The notes under the pieces: model-generated | Told to the model about the DNA's origin: nothing | What the model saw: the letters and a program-made list of their open reading frames with translations, nothing else | The model's database searches: none | Shown: in pieces, positions 16,523-24,567 of the stretch | How positions within the stretch are numbered: position 1 is the stretch's first letter | Layout: every line of letters begins with the position of its first letter | Assembly: GCF_001552135.1 (NCBI RefSeq) | Contig: NZ_BCQP01000026.1 | Span: 1-42,810, forward strand | Source: Actinomadura chibensis NBRC 106107 | GTDB taxonomy: Bacteria; Actinomycetota; Actinomycetes; Streptosporangiales; Streptosporangiaceae | Length of the DNA: 42,810 nt | Direction of reading: 5' to 3' | Translations under genes and position numbers: made by a program

Positions 16523-17380
16523 TTAGAGGAGCGCCTCGCCGAGGCGTTGCCAGTGGGGCATGGAATCGCCTGGGTCGGTCCCGATCACCTGGACGGTGAC
16601 GTGGTCCGCGCCCGCGTCGACGTGGTCGCGGAGTTTCTTCACGATGGTGTCCAGGTCGCCCCAGAAGACCAGGTCGTCGACGAGGCGGTCGGCGCCGTGC
16701 GCGATCTCGTCCTCGGTGTAGCCCAGGCGGCGGAACTTCTCGACGTTGAACGGCGTGTTCAGGTAGGGATGCAGGTGCTCTCGGGCCTTCGCCCGTGCCT
16801 CAGCCGCGTCCGACTCGAACAGCACCGGGTGTTCCACACCGAGAAACGCGTCCGGCCCTAGGGTCTCCCGGGCCTGTGCCGTGTGCGCGACGGTGACGTG
16901 GTAGGTGTGCGCCCCCGCGGCCCGGTCCCGGGACAACTCCAGCATTTTCGGCCCATACGCGGCCAGGATTCTTCGGATCGGGGTCTCGGCACTGGGTGCG
17001 TCTGGGGCGTCCATCGCATCGAGGTATTCGCGCATGGCGGCCAACGGTTTGACCCCCGGTCGCTTCTTCCCGCCGTACCCCAAACCGAGCACGTGCCGTC
17101 CCGGATAGGCGTCCGCCAGGAGGGCACTGCCTGCGCGTGCGGAACGCGCGTCCCGCGCCCAGATCTGCGCGATGGCGTTGACCGCCCGTATCCGTTCGGT
17201 GGACGAGAGGATGAGGCTCGCGAGCGTGAACGCCTCGCGTCCGCCCACCTCCGGGAACCAGAACGACCGCCAGCCCTGCTCCTCCAACTCCTGCACCGAC
17301 TCCCGGATCCTCGCCGCGGGCAACTGCTCGAACTCGAAGCTGTAGAGCCCGAACGTGCCGAGATCGTCGAACGCGCCCAT
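16523..17380 (-). CDS. LLM-class F420-dependent oxidoreductase
   Basis: A 285-residue luciferase-like TIM-barrel protein. FGLYSFEFEQLP at the start, GWRSFWFPEVGGREAF, the GLGYGGKKRPGVKPLAAMREYL stretch split around residue 110, and AYGPKMLELSRDRAAGAHTY are typical of the TIGR03620-like F420 group in actinomycetes. The cofactor assignment rests on family resemblance. ATG 17380 is chosen because AAGGGG lies eight bases upstream and it gives the conserved start; the reading frame extends ten codons further. It is the second gene after an ArsR regulator on the same strand, with a 20-bp near-palindrome between them. Confidence 0.8.
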   Translation of the reverse strand: MGAFDDLGTFGLYSFEFEQLPAARIRESVQELEEQGWRSFWFPEVGGREAFTLASLILSSTERIRAVNAIAQIWARDARSARAGSALLADAYPGRHVLGLGYGGKKRPGVKPLAAMREYLDAMDAPDAPSAETPIRRILAAYGPKMLELSRDRAAGAHTYHVTVAHTAQARETLGPDAFLGVEHPVLFESDAAEARAKAREHLHPYLNTPFNVEKFRRLGYTEDEIAHGADRLVDDLVFWGDLDTIVKKLRDHVDAGADHVTVQVIGTDPGDSMPHWQRLGEALL

Positions 17381-17422
17381 CGGATCGCCCCTTCGCGTGT
17401 CATCGCCCATCTACGAATCGAA

Positions 17423-17442
17423 ATATCGCAGATCTTCGATAT
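17423..17442. promoter_or_regulatory. Near-perfect 20-bp palindrome, candidate ArsR operator
   Basis: ATATCGCAGATCTTCGATAT is symmetrical in 9 of 10 base pairs. It sits between the ArsR stop and the oxidoreductase start, 43-62 bp before that start. ArsR-family repressors bind AT-rich inverted repeats in this position. The regulator-target pairing is inferred from adjacency. Confidence 0.55.
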
Positions 17443-17481
17443 GACTGTCAAAGTGGTCGAGGTGGGGGGTGGGGCGTGGGG

Positions 17482-17811
17482 TCAGAGCGTCCGGCCGAGG
17501 GTCGCGACGAGTTGGGCGATGCGCTCTTCGTCGCGCTTGTAGTGGGTCCACTTGCCCACGCGCGTCGCTCGGACCAGCCCTGCCCGCTGCAGTTCGGCCA
17601 TGTACGCCGACACGGTCGACTGGGCCAGGCCCGCCTTCTCCTGGAGGTGGCTCACGCACACCCCGACTTCGAGCGGGTCCGCGATGGGCTGCTGGGTGAA
17701 GTGGCGTTCGGGGTCGCGCAGCCAGGACAGCAGTTGCAGACGTACCGGGTTCGCGAGCGCACGCAGCGCCGTGACCAGGTCGAGGTCGACTGAACCGGCG
17801 TTCTCTGCCAT
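17482..17811 (-). CDS. ArsR-family winged-helix repressor
   Basis: A 109-residue winged-helix protein. TALRALANPVRLQLLSWL starts the domain, and the recognition helix is in EKAGLAQSTVSAYMAELQRAGLV, followed by a wing (RVGKWTHYKRDEE). The family senses metals or small molecules. There is one cysteine (in VGVCVSHLQ), in the position of the metal-binding ELCVCDL loop of ArsR. A single cysteine is not enough for the classical three-thiolate site, so the ligand is uncertain. ATG 17811 is chosen; an 18-codon extension would run into operator-like repeats. Confidence 0.85.
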   Translation of the reverse strand: MAENAGSVDLDLVTALRALANPVRLQLLSWLRDPERHFTQQPIADPLEVGVCVSHLQEKAGLAQSTVSAYMAELQRAGLVRATRVGKWTHYKRDEERIAQLVATLGRTL

Positions 17812-17831
17812 GAAGGCGAGTATAGGTCGGC

Positions 17832-17878
17832 ATCGACGTTTCGCATCACGTCGATACGTCGGCACGTCGATACGTCGG
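17832..17878. promoter_or_regulatory. Repeat array upstream of arsR-like gene, candidate autoregulatory operator
   Basis: ATCGACG (17832) and CGTCGAT (17849) form a perfect 7-bp inverted repeat with a 10-bp spacer. ACGTCGATACGTCGG occurs at 17848-17862 and again at 17864-17878. The array starts 21 bp before the arsR ATG and lies between it and the end of the siderophore operon. It is a good candidate for autorepression. Confidence 0.5.
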
Positions 17879-17899
17879 TGCGGGATCGGGCGCTCCTGG

Positions 17900-18976
17900 T
17901 CAGCGGAGGTAGTGGAACGCGGGCTTGGGGTGCATCAGGAAATCGTGGTGGGAGATGTTCCAGGCGTAGGCCCCAGCCATGGTGAAGGCGATGATGTCAC
18001 CACGGGAGAGGGGCGGGACGGGCACGTCGCGGGCGAAGACGTCCTTCGGTGTACACAACTGGCCCACGAGCGTGGCTGGGCTCTCCGGGCCGCTTGCGGT
18101 GAGGACCGTGAACGGCTGGTTGTGTCCCTTGGTCACAGGTGTTCTCAGGTGGTGGGTGCCGCCGCGCAGGATCACGTAGGTGTCGCCATGGGTCGTCTTC
18201 ACGTCCAGGACGTCGGTGACGTACCAGCCGTGGTAGGCGGTGATCGCGCGTCCTGGCTCTATCCGGACGGTGGCGGGAATGCGGTTCAGGCCCGTCCCAT
18301 AGAGGTCCCAGTCGAAGCGGCTCTCGGGGGATGTGTAGTCGACGGCCATGCCGCCGCCCACGTTCAACTCGGGGTCGTCCACTCCTAGGGATGCCAGCCA
18401 GGGGAGTGCCCAATCCGCTATTTGGTGCGCCAGGTCGAGCATGGTGGGTGCGTCCAGGCCGGAGGCCAGGTGTGCGTGGACGCCCCGCAGAGTGAGGTGA
18501 GGGTTGCGCGCCAGGAGGTGGGCGCACTGGGTGAGCGCGTCTTCGTCCATGCCGAAGGGGCCGCTCATGGCAAGGGCGGCGTTCGGGGTGCTTAGCGGGA
18601 GGTTCGCGCGGAGAAGGATGTCGGCTGGCCCCAGCGCGGCAAGGCGGGCCAGTTCGCTCGGACTTTCGACGTGGATCCGGTTGACTTTGATGGCCTGGGA
18701 CAGTTCTTCGTCCGTCTTGCCAGGCCCGCCGAAGGCGATGCGGGTGCCGGGCAGGGTTTGTTGGACGTGGGCCAGTTCGCCACCGGACGCGACCTCGATG
18801 CCGTCCACGTGTGGCGCGAGCGTGCGGAGGATTTCGGCGTCCGGGTTGGCCTTGGCCGCGTAGAACAGTTCCGTGCCGTCGAGAGCGGCGCGGATCTGCC
18901 TGATGTGGGCTTCGAGGCCGGACAGGTCGTAGAGGTAGGCCGGGTAGCCGTCCAGGTTGATGGCGTGTTCGTTCAT
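17900..18976 (-). CDS. Fold-III PLP-dependent decarboxylase of the siderophore operon (PvsE/SbnH-like)
   Basis: A 358-residue alanine-racemase-fold enzyme of the diaminopimelate/ornithine decarboxylase type. The PLP lysine is K42 in FYAAKANPDAE. VHAHLASGLD, the glycine loop ELNVGGGMAVDY, EPGRAI and the C-terminal CTPKD cysteine (from the partner subunit in the family) are present. In carboxylate siderophore pathways such enzymes (PvsE for vibrioferrin, SbnH for staphyloferrin B, FslC for rhizoferrin) remove the carboxylate of an amino acid that is free or already joined to citrate. Its start ATG overlaps the preceding NIS synthetase stop by 4 bp (ATGA), which indicates translational coupling. 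It is the last gene of the operon. Confidence 0.88.
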   Translation of the reverse strand: MNEHAINLDGYPAYLYDLSGLEAHIRQIRAALDGTELFYAAKANPDAEILRTLAPHVDGIEVASGGELAHVQQTLPGTRIAFGGPGKTDEELSQAIKVNRIHVESPSELARLAALGPADILLRANLPLSTPNAALAMSGPFGMDEDALTQCAHLLARNPHLTLRGVHAHLASGLDAPTMLDLAHQIADWALPWLASLGVDDPELNVGGGMAVDYTSPESRFDWDLYGTGLNRIPATVRIEPGRAITAYHGWYVTDVLDVKTTHGDTYVILRGGTHHLRTPVTKGHNQPFTVLTASGPESPATLVGQLCTPKDVFARDVPVPPLSRGDIIAFTMAGAYAWNISHHDFLMHPKPAFHYLR

Positions 18977-20625
18977 AGCGGTCTGGGCGCGGCGAGCGGG
19001 TTGGGGACGGGGACGTAGGTCGCGCCACGGTCGGCCGTCCGGGACCAGCGGGTGCGGAGGTTCGCCTTGGCGGGCAGCGGCACTCCGGCCAGCAGCGCCC
19101 TGATCTGCGGATGGTCGTTGTAGGCGGCGAAGTGTTTTCTCGCCGTTGGCCACAGGTCGTCTTGTAGGGGTGGGTGCAGGTCCGCGACTGCCGCCGCTAT
19201 CTCGGTGAGGTGGTTGACGAGGAGGCAGTAGATGACGCGGTTCCATCCCTGGACGGGCGCGTAGGTGAGGCTTTCGGCGACGCGGGGTGGCATGTGGCTC
19301 AGGTTCCAACGGCCTGCGGTCAGCTTCGTGCCCTCCAGGTCACGGAATGCGGCATGGATGGGCATGCCGTCGTGGTCGACGCAGATGAGGACGTTCTGGA
19401 GGTGCGGTTCCAGGACGACGCCATGGTCCAGGTAGGCGCCGAGTACGGGTGGAGCCACGTGCCTCACGTAGGCGTCCCACCACGCTTGTGCGCCGTCCGG
19501 CGTCTCCAGAGCGGGCAGGTCGGAGAGGAACGTGCTGTAGGGGTCGGCCAAGGCGCCCGCGAGCAGCGGTGTGCCGGGGAGGGCTCTGACCCCTTGGCGC
19601 AGGATTACGCCCAGGCCCTCATACAGGCGGCGGTCGGCGAACGCGATGGTGCGGTAGGCGGGCTCTGCGAGCAGCGTGGAATTCAGCTTCTCGAACAGGG
19701 GCGGCAGCAACTCGTTGAGCGTCATTGCGCTGGACAGTTCGTACCAGGCGTTCTTGCGGACGCAGTTGGTGATGCGCACGTCCAGGCTGAACTTGCAGAA
19801 CACGTCGGCGTCCGGCAGATACGCCGTGCGGACGGACGACGTGGGCACCGCCTCCACATCGGACGCCCCGAGGTCCAGGAGCGAGCCGTCCGCCAAGGCC
19901 CTGCGCAACATGTCGTTGCCCGTCAGCAGCGTGAACTGCCACGGGTGGACGGGAAGCAGCCCATAACCCGCGGGAGCGCCGGGCCCGTACGCCTCCAGCC
20001 TCTTGAACTCCTCTGGGTCGCCCTCCTCGGCGATGAGGTGTGCCGGTACGCCCAGCCAACGCGGGCGGAAGCGCGCTCTGGTCTCCGGCGCGTATCGCAA
20101 CCAGTCGGTCGGCGATCCCTGGCGCGCCTTGGGAGAAGGGTGAAACCGGTGACCCGCCACCAAGGACTGCTCCGAGTCGATGTAGGCCGAGTCGATGTAG
20201 GCCGATTCCGTGTGGCGTTTGGCGCGTGCGGTGAGGATGGCGGCCAGGGCGTTGTGGCTGTCGCGCACCTGGTTGAGGAATTCGGGGTTCGGGTGTCCGG
20301 TCGCCAATTCCAGCTCACCGGCGACCAGGTTCGCGAGCCTGTCCCAGGGGGCGGGGATCCATTCGTCCCCGCGACGCTCCTCGAACGGTGGAACGAGCCG
20401 GTAGGTCGCCCCGGAGGGGGGACGGCTCAGCCCGGTACGCAGCAGCACGCCCGCTCGCGGCAACCGGACGACCAGCCGCGCACCGTCCTGCCACACCTGC
20501 TGCTCCGGCGTGCACACCTCCCGGACGAGGCAGTTGAGCAGTGCGGTCGAGGTGGTGTCCTCAGCCTGGGCGGCCTGGGTGAGTTGGGTGAGTTGGGTGA
20601 GTTGGGTCAGTTGGGTCAGCGGCAC
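18973..20625 (-). CDS. NRPS-independent siderophore synthetase, IucA/IucC family (second copy, PvsD-like position)
   Basis: A 550-residue IucA/IucC synthetase with its C-terminal FhuF-like part. Visible motifs are AGHRFHPSPKARQG (about residue 158, ATP/citrate-binding), TSSVRT, and LEPHLQNVLI (the EAHxQN-type motif). The enzyme adenylates a carboxylate such as citrate and joins it to an amine or alcohol. No ATG fits the N terminus. GTG 20625 is chosen because the frame starts protein-like there and the start overlaps the previous gene's stop region by 10 bp. The first residues are a five-fold Leu-Thr-Gln repeat, and residues near 141-150 repeat AYIDS twice. Both come from short tandem DNA repeats. 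Confidence 0.9.
   Translation of the reverse strand: MPLTQLTQLTQLTQLTQAAQAEDTTSTALLNCLVREVCTPEQQVWQDGARLVVRLPRAGVLLRTGLSRPPSGATYRLVPPFEERRGDEWIPAPWDRLANLVAGELELATGHPNPEFLNQVRDSHNALAAILTARAKRHTESAYIDSAYIDSEQSLVAGHRFHPSPKARQGSPTDWLRYAPETRARFRPRWLGVPAHLIAEEGDPEEFKRLEAYGPGAPAGYGLLPVHPWQFTLLTGNDMLRRALADGSLLDLGASDVEAVPTSSVRTAYLPDADVFCKFSLDVRITNCVRKNAWYELSSAMTLNELLPPLFEKLNSTLLAEPAYRTIAFADRRLYEGLGVILRQGVRALPGTPLLAGALADPYSTFLSDLPALETPDGAQAWWDAYVRHVAPPVLGAYLDHGVVLEPHLQNVLICVDHDGMPIHAAFRDLEGTKLTAGRWNLSHMPPRVAESLTYAPVQGWNRVIYCLLVNHLTEIAAAVADLHPPLQDDLWPTARKHFAAYNDHPQIRALLAGVPLPAKANLRTRWSRTADRGATYVPVPNPLAAPRPL
20174..20203. repeat. 15-bp tandem repeat inside the second NIS synthetase gene
   Basis: GAGTCGATGTAGGCC is present twice in a row and encodes AYIDS twice on the minus strand. 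The unit is in frame. Confidence 0.8.
20575..20619. repeat. 9-bp tandem repeat at the junction of the two NIS synthetase genes
   Basis: Five 9-bp units (CTGGGTGAG, then TTGGGTGAG twice, then TTGGGTCAG twice) lie at the 5' end of the second synthetase gene. They encode the Leu-Thr-Gln repeat and include the TGA stop of the first synthetase gene. Unit number may vary between strains without a frameshift. Confidence 0.85.
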
Positions 20626-22199
20626 GTCTCGTCCAGTAGGTAGTTGGGGCCTGGCGGGCCGTAGTGCTTGTTGATGTCGGCCGCGCCGGTCCGCGCCTTG
20701 TCGACGAGGGTTCCGGCGGTGACCATCGCCTTGCCCGGCAGCGTTTCGGCGTCCAGCGTGCGGGAGCGCAGGAACGTCTGGTCCGGTCCGAGGGCGGCGT
20801 CCAGGTGCTCGCGGATCAGGCCGCGGCCGTCGCGCCAGGGGAGCAGGCCGCGCTCGGCCAGGCCCAGGGCGGGCGCCGCCGCGCACAGGTGCAGCGTGAT
20901 GGTGACGAAGACGCGGGCGAGCGCCTCGTCGTCGGTCGTCGTCATCCGCTGGTCGATGAGGTCGCGGGGATCGGTTCCGGGCGATGGGGGGAGCCGCTCG
21001 CGGAGCCGGGACGCGTTGATGAGCGCGCCGTCGTTGTCCTTGATGAGGAGACGAGGGGGTGTGTCGTCGTCCAGGACGAGCGCCACGTTTTGCTGGTGCG
21101 CCTCTAGCGCGATCCCGTATCGGAACAGGGTGACGTTCCACGAGAACAAGGCCGACAGGTAATCGCTGAAGAGAGACTTCACGTCCCAGCGTTCGATCAC
21201 GTAACCGTTGTCTGGGGACTCGGTAAGCAGCGCCGCTATCGGCACGATGTGCGCGCGCGCCGTCTCGGCCGGGAAATACCTCACGAGATAGGCGAGCAGC
21301 GGGTCTTGCGCGTGCCCGTATGTCTGTTCGTCGGCGAGGAGGACGGGCAGCGTGGGTTCCCGGGCGAGGACGCGGCGCAGGACGCGTTCGACGAGCGCTC
21401 CGTCCGGCAGCGTCCCCGGCATGATCGTGCGGCGGTTGCGCCGTCCCAGCGTGCTGGTCGGCAGCGGCGTCTTCAGGTGGGCGAGCGGCGCGGCCACCAC
21501 CGTCCGCATCGACAGCGTGGGCATGACCTGCAAGTACGGCTCGGGCGCGAGGGCGGCCCGCGGGTGCCCGCGCACCTGCGTGACCGCGAGCGGATGGACG
21601 GGGAACAGCGCGTCCGCCGAGGCCAGCCCCACGTCGGACGCGTCAGGCCACCAGCCGGGGAGCGTCCCCGCGAGCTCGGCCCCCCGCACCGCCGCCCACC
21701 GCAGCGGGAACGCGGGCGCGAACTCCGGCGCGTAACGGCTCAGATCCGCCATGGACAGCCCCGCGCGGCTCCCCCCGGCCGGATGCACCGGATGCCCCCC
21801 GTAGGCCGCGAGCGTCTCGTAGAACGCCCCCGGGCCCCTCCTCAGCCCGTCCGGCATCCGCGCCAGCCGCCGCAGCACCGCCGGCCGCGCGTCGCCGTGC
21901 AGCCTGACCGTCGCCAGCGCCTCCCGGCATTCGCGCTCGAACGCGGCCGTGTCGTCGCGCGGGTCCGCCAGCACGCGGACGGCCGCGAAGACGTCGCCCA
22001 GCCGCAGGTTCTGCGCCGGGTCAACGACGAGTTCGGACAGGAACGCGGGACGCGCCTCAAGCAGCCGCACGCTGCGTCCCGGCAGTTCCAGCGTCCTGTC
22101 TCGCAGGCGGTCGCGTAGGCCCGCGTAGTTCTCCCGTAAGAGCGCGTCGAGGATGCGCGCGGCGAGCCGACCCTCCGCGCCGTCCGCGTCGGGGGTCAC
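20616..22199 (-). CDS. NRPS-independent siderophore synthetase, IucA/IucC family (first copy, PvsB-like position)
   Basis: A 527-residue IucA/IucC synthetase. The nucleotide/citrate motifs are GGHPVHPAGGSRAG (about residues 134-147), PTLSMRTVV, STLGRRNRRTIMPG, and IALEAHQQNVALV, followed by KDNDGALIN and a FhuF-like end. The overall length is a little short for the family (about 580-620) but all motifs are present. It should catalyse one amide or ester bond of a citrate-type siderophore. It begins with GTG overlapping the ATP-grasp stop (GTGA). Which of the two synthetases acts first cannot be read from sequence alone. Confidence 0.9.
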   Translation of the reverse strand: MTPDADGAEGRLAARILDALLRENYAGLRDRLRDRTLELPGRSVRLLEARPAFLSELVVDPAQNLRLGDVFAAVRVLADPRDDTAAFERECREALATVRLHGDARPAVLRRLARMPDGLRRGPGAFYETLAAYGGHPVHPAGGSRAGLSMADLSRYAPEFAPAFPLRWAAVRGAELAGTLPGWWPDASDVGLASADALFPVHPLAVTQVRGHPRAALAPEPYLQVMPTLSMRTVVAAPLAHLKTPLPTSTLGRRNRRTIMPGTLPDGALVERVLRRVLAREPTLPVLLADEQTYGHAQDPLLAYLVRYFPAETARAHIVPIAALLTESPDNGYVIERWDVKSLFSDYLSALFSWNVTLFRYGIALEAHQQNVALVLDDDTPPRLLIKDNDGALINASRLRERLPPSPGTDPRDLIDQRMTTTDDEALARVFVTITLHLCAAAPALGLAERGLLPWRDGRGLIREHLDAALGPDQTFLRSRTLDAETLPGKAMVTAGTLVDKARTGAADINKHYGPPGPNYLLDETCR

Positions 22200-23341
22200 G
22201 CGATCGTCCAGTCGTGGGCGGCGCGGAAGCGTGCCAGTGCGGCGTTCACCTCGTCCGGGCCGGGCCCGATCGCTCTGACCGTCCCCAAGTAGTCGCGGTT
22301 GGTGCGGGTGACGGCGACGGAATCGCCCACCGCGCGTTGCGGGCGGTAGGAAAGGCGCACGGGGCCGTCGTCCAGGTGCAATGGCCCTGGGGCGGACGTG
22401 AGCGTGCCGGAGCGTTCGGCGATGACCGGCTCGGCGATCGCGTGCCGCCCCCGAGGACTCTCGAAATCCGCGAGAGGCTCGCCCATATGGACCCTGAGGA
22501 TCTGCTCGAACAAGGGGACGCCGAGCAGGTCGGCCAACAGGAAGTCGCAGTGGTCACCGATCAAGCGGTAGTTGACCTCGATGACGCGGGCCCGCCCCTC
22601 GTGGACGACGAACTCCGTGTGGCAAGCCCCGAACCCGATTCCCAGCGCGTCGAGCTGCGCCAGGACTTGCGGTGTCTCTGGGGGCGGCTCCGTCCACTCA
22701 AGGCGCTCTTCGACGAAGAACGGCGGCGGCGAGACCGTCGTGCGGAACGAACCCAGGACGCGCAGCTCCCGCCCGTCGCCGAGTGTTTCCAGCGTGTGGA
22801 GCCGTCCTGGCAGATACTCCTCGGCCACTAGCGGATCGTCCCGCCGCGCGGAAATCTCTTCAACGCGCGTGGACAATTCCAGAGCGTCCTGGACGAGGAA
22901 CACGTCCTCGCTGGCGACGCCCTCGCGAGGCTTCACGACGAGCGGATATGGAGCGGTGTCGGGCACATGGCGGGCGTCCGCCGAGAAGACCAGGTCGACT
23001 GGGGCTAGGTGCCGCCGCATAAGCGCCTTGTTCTTCGCCCGCGTCGCCGCCCGCCAGTCCTTGGCCGGGAGCCCGAAATACGCGGCGGCCAGCGCGGTGG
23101 GCGCCTGGAGGAAGTCGCTGTTGGAGAACAGGGCCGCGGGCTCGTCCCCGACGGCGGCGACGATCTCCCGGAAATCGGCGACGTCGCATTCGACGACCGG
23201 CCCGCCGTGCGCCCCGGAATGGACGGACGGACGGTCGGTGAGCAACGTCACGTCCAAACCCAGGCGGGCGGCGGCGGGCAGGAACCCGTGCGTCACCGAA
23301 TCGGTCGCCTTCCCGGCGACGAGATAGAGCGAGGCGGCCAC
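22196..23341 (-). CDS. ATP-grasp ligase of the siderophore operon (PvsA-like)
   Basis: A 381-residue ATP-grasp enzyme. The nucleotide lysine is K137 in PYPLVVKPREG, the adenine-contact segment is LVAEEYLPG (about 172-180), and the metal ligands are in ARVIEVNYRLIGDH (E255, N257, R259). ATP-grasp ligases join a carboxylate to an amine through an acyl phosphate. In vibrioferrin clusters the first gene, pvsA, is an enzyme of this class. Here too it is the first gene of the operon, with an iron box 77-95 bp upstream. GTG 23341 follows GGAAAGG. Its stop overlaps the start of the first NIS synthetase gene. Confidence 0.85.
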   Translation of the reverse strand: MAASLYLVAGKATDSVTHGFLPAAARLGLDVTLLTDRPSVHSGAHGGPVVECDVADFREIVAAVGDEPAALFSNSDFLQAPTALAAAYFGLPAKDWRAATRAKNKALMRRHLAPVDLVFSADARHVPDTAPYPLVVKPREGVASEDVFLVQDALELSTRVEEISARRDDPLVAEEYLPGRLHTLETLGDGRELRVLGSFRTTVSPPPFFVEERLEWTEPPPETPQVLAQLDALGIGFGACHTEFVVHEGRARVIEVNYRLIGDHCDFLLADLLGVPLFEQILRVHMGEPLADFESPRGRHAIAEPVIAERSGTLTSAPGPLHLDDGPVRLSYRPQRAVGDSVAVTRTNRDYLGTVRAIGPGPDEVNAALARFRAAHDWTIA

Positions 23342-23417
23342 AAGCGGCCTTTCCAGTTCGTGGGACGAGCCAGGTCCAGGACAAGCCTGTACGGCGAGCC
23401 GTGGCCAAGCCGCTCAG

Positions 23418-23436
23418 TGAGGTAAGGCTTGCCTAA
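23418..23436. promoter_or_regulatory. DmdR/IdeR-type iron box
   Basis: TGAGGTAAGGCTTGCCTAA matches the 19-bp iron box consensus TTAGGTTAGGCTAACCTAA at 15 positions. A -10-like TATGGT on the minus strand lies at 23451-23446, so the box would cover the start of the siderophore transcript. Iron-loaded DmdR/IdeR repressors bind such sites. It lies between the operon and the divergent HD-hydrolase gene; only the operon has an iron-related function. Confidence 0.8.
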
Positions 23437-23518
23437 CTCGCTGTCACCATAGTGGCGGGGCGGGAACGCGGGGGCAAGAACGGCGACATCGCGTGTCCCG
23501 GCCCGCCAGGATGGGGCC

Positions 23519-24127
23519 ATGGACCTTGTCGAACGGTGGGTGGCGCTGGCGGGACCCCACACCCGCCACATCGGCGCGGAACTGGACGGGCGCTACGGCG
23601 AACCCCACCGCCGCTACCACACGCGCGAGCACTTGACCGCCGTCCTCGACCTCGTGGACGAACTGGCGGCCCACGCGGCGAACCCGGACGCCGTCCGCCT
23701 CGCGGCCTGGTTCCACGACGCGGTCTACGACCCGGAACGCGCCGACAACGAGGAGCGCAGCGCCCGCCTCGCCGCGCGCATGCTCGCCGACACCGACCTC
23801 CCCGAACCCGACGTCGAGCGGGTCGTCCGTCTGGTCGAGCTGACCGCGTCGCACGCCCCGGAGGACGACGATCCGGACGGCCAAGTCCTGTGCGACGCCG
23901 ACCTCGCCATCCTCGGAGCGGACCCCGACCGGTACGCCGCCTACGCGGCTGCCGTCCGCGAGGAGTACGCGTTCGTCCCCGACGAGTTCTTCAAAGCGGG
24001 AAGGGCCGAAGTGCTCAACGGCCTACTGGCCCTCCCCAAGCTCTTCCACACGCCCATCGCCAGGGAGCGTTACGAGGAACACGCGCGCGCCAACATCCGA
24101 ACGGAACTGATGCTCCTCAACGCCTGA
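23519..24127 (+). CDS. HD-domain metal-dependent phosphohydrolase-like protein
   Basis: A 202-residue HD-superfamily protein of the kind annotated as predicted metal-dependent hydrolases. RRYHTREHL (about 38), AAWFHDAVYD (about 62) with the paired His-Asp, ELTASH, and DADLAILG (about 130) are the metal-binding segments. Substrates in this group are unknown; many HD proteins act on nucleotides. ATG 23519 is used. The gene is divergent from the siderophore operon. Confidence 0.82.
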   Translation: MDLVERWVALAGPHTRHIGAELDGRYGEPHRRYHTREHLTAVLDLVDELAAHAANPDAVRLAAWFHDAVYDPERADNEERSARLAARMLADTDLPEPDVERVVRLVELTASHAPEDDDPDGQVLCDADLAILGADPDRYAAYAAAVREEYAFVPDEFFKAGRAEVLNGLLALPKLFHTPIARERYEEHARANIRTELMLLNA

Positions 24128-24133
24128 CCCCGC

Positions 24134-24421
24134 TCACCCCCTGACTCTTGGACGCGAAACCTTGCGGCGGCGCAAGCCCGCCGCCGTCAAACGCTGGAGC
24201 AATTCCTGGCAGCCCACCGGTTTCGCCCCCTGCCGGAGCGCGCTCTCGTAAAGTTCGGACGGGACGTCGTAGTGGTCACGCTCGAACGCCCGCGGCGGCA
24301 TCCCGAGTTCCGCGGCGAACGCATGCAACTCCTCATACGAGACGTCGCTCACCATGTGCGACCACACCCGGCCGCGCGCCGGCCAAAGCGGCGGATCGAT
24401 GAGGATCAAAATCGCTCCCAT
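24134..24421 (-). CDS. DUF4031-family protein
   Basis: A 95-residue protein of the DUF4031 type: an N-terminal LIDPPLWPARGRVWSHMVSD, then ELHAFAAELGMPPRAFERDH, then a C-terminal helical part. Similar small proteins are common in actinomycetes. Their function is not known. It converges with the HD gene with 6 bp between the stops and diverges from the M20 peptidase gene. Confidence 0.75.
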   Translation of the reverse strand: MGAILILIDPPLWPARGRVWSHMVSDVSYEELHAFAAELGMPPRAFERDHYDVPSELYESALRQGAKPVGCQELLQRLTAAGLRRRKVSRPRVRG

Positions 24422-24567
24422 GAACCAGGCGACGGCGGCCGAGAACCCGGCAACGGCATCCCTTACTGTGAGTTTCCGCCCGTCTGCGATCCAGGCGGCG
24501 CGACGCGTCCGGGAGCCCCAGGTGAAGGCGCCCGGCCCGACAGTACGACATGCGAAGGGGCATGCAG

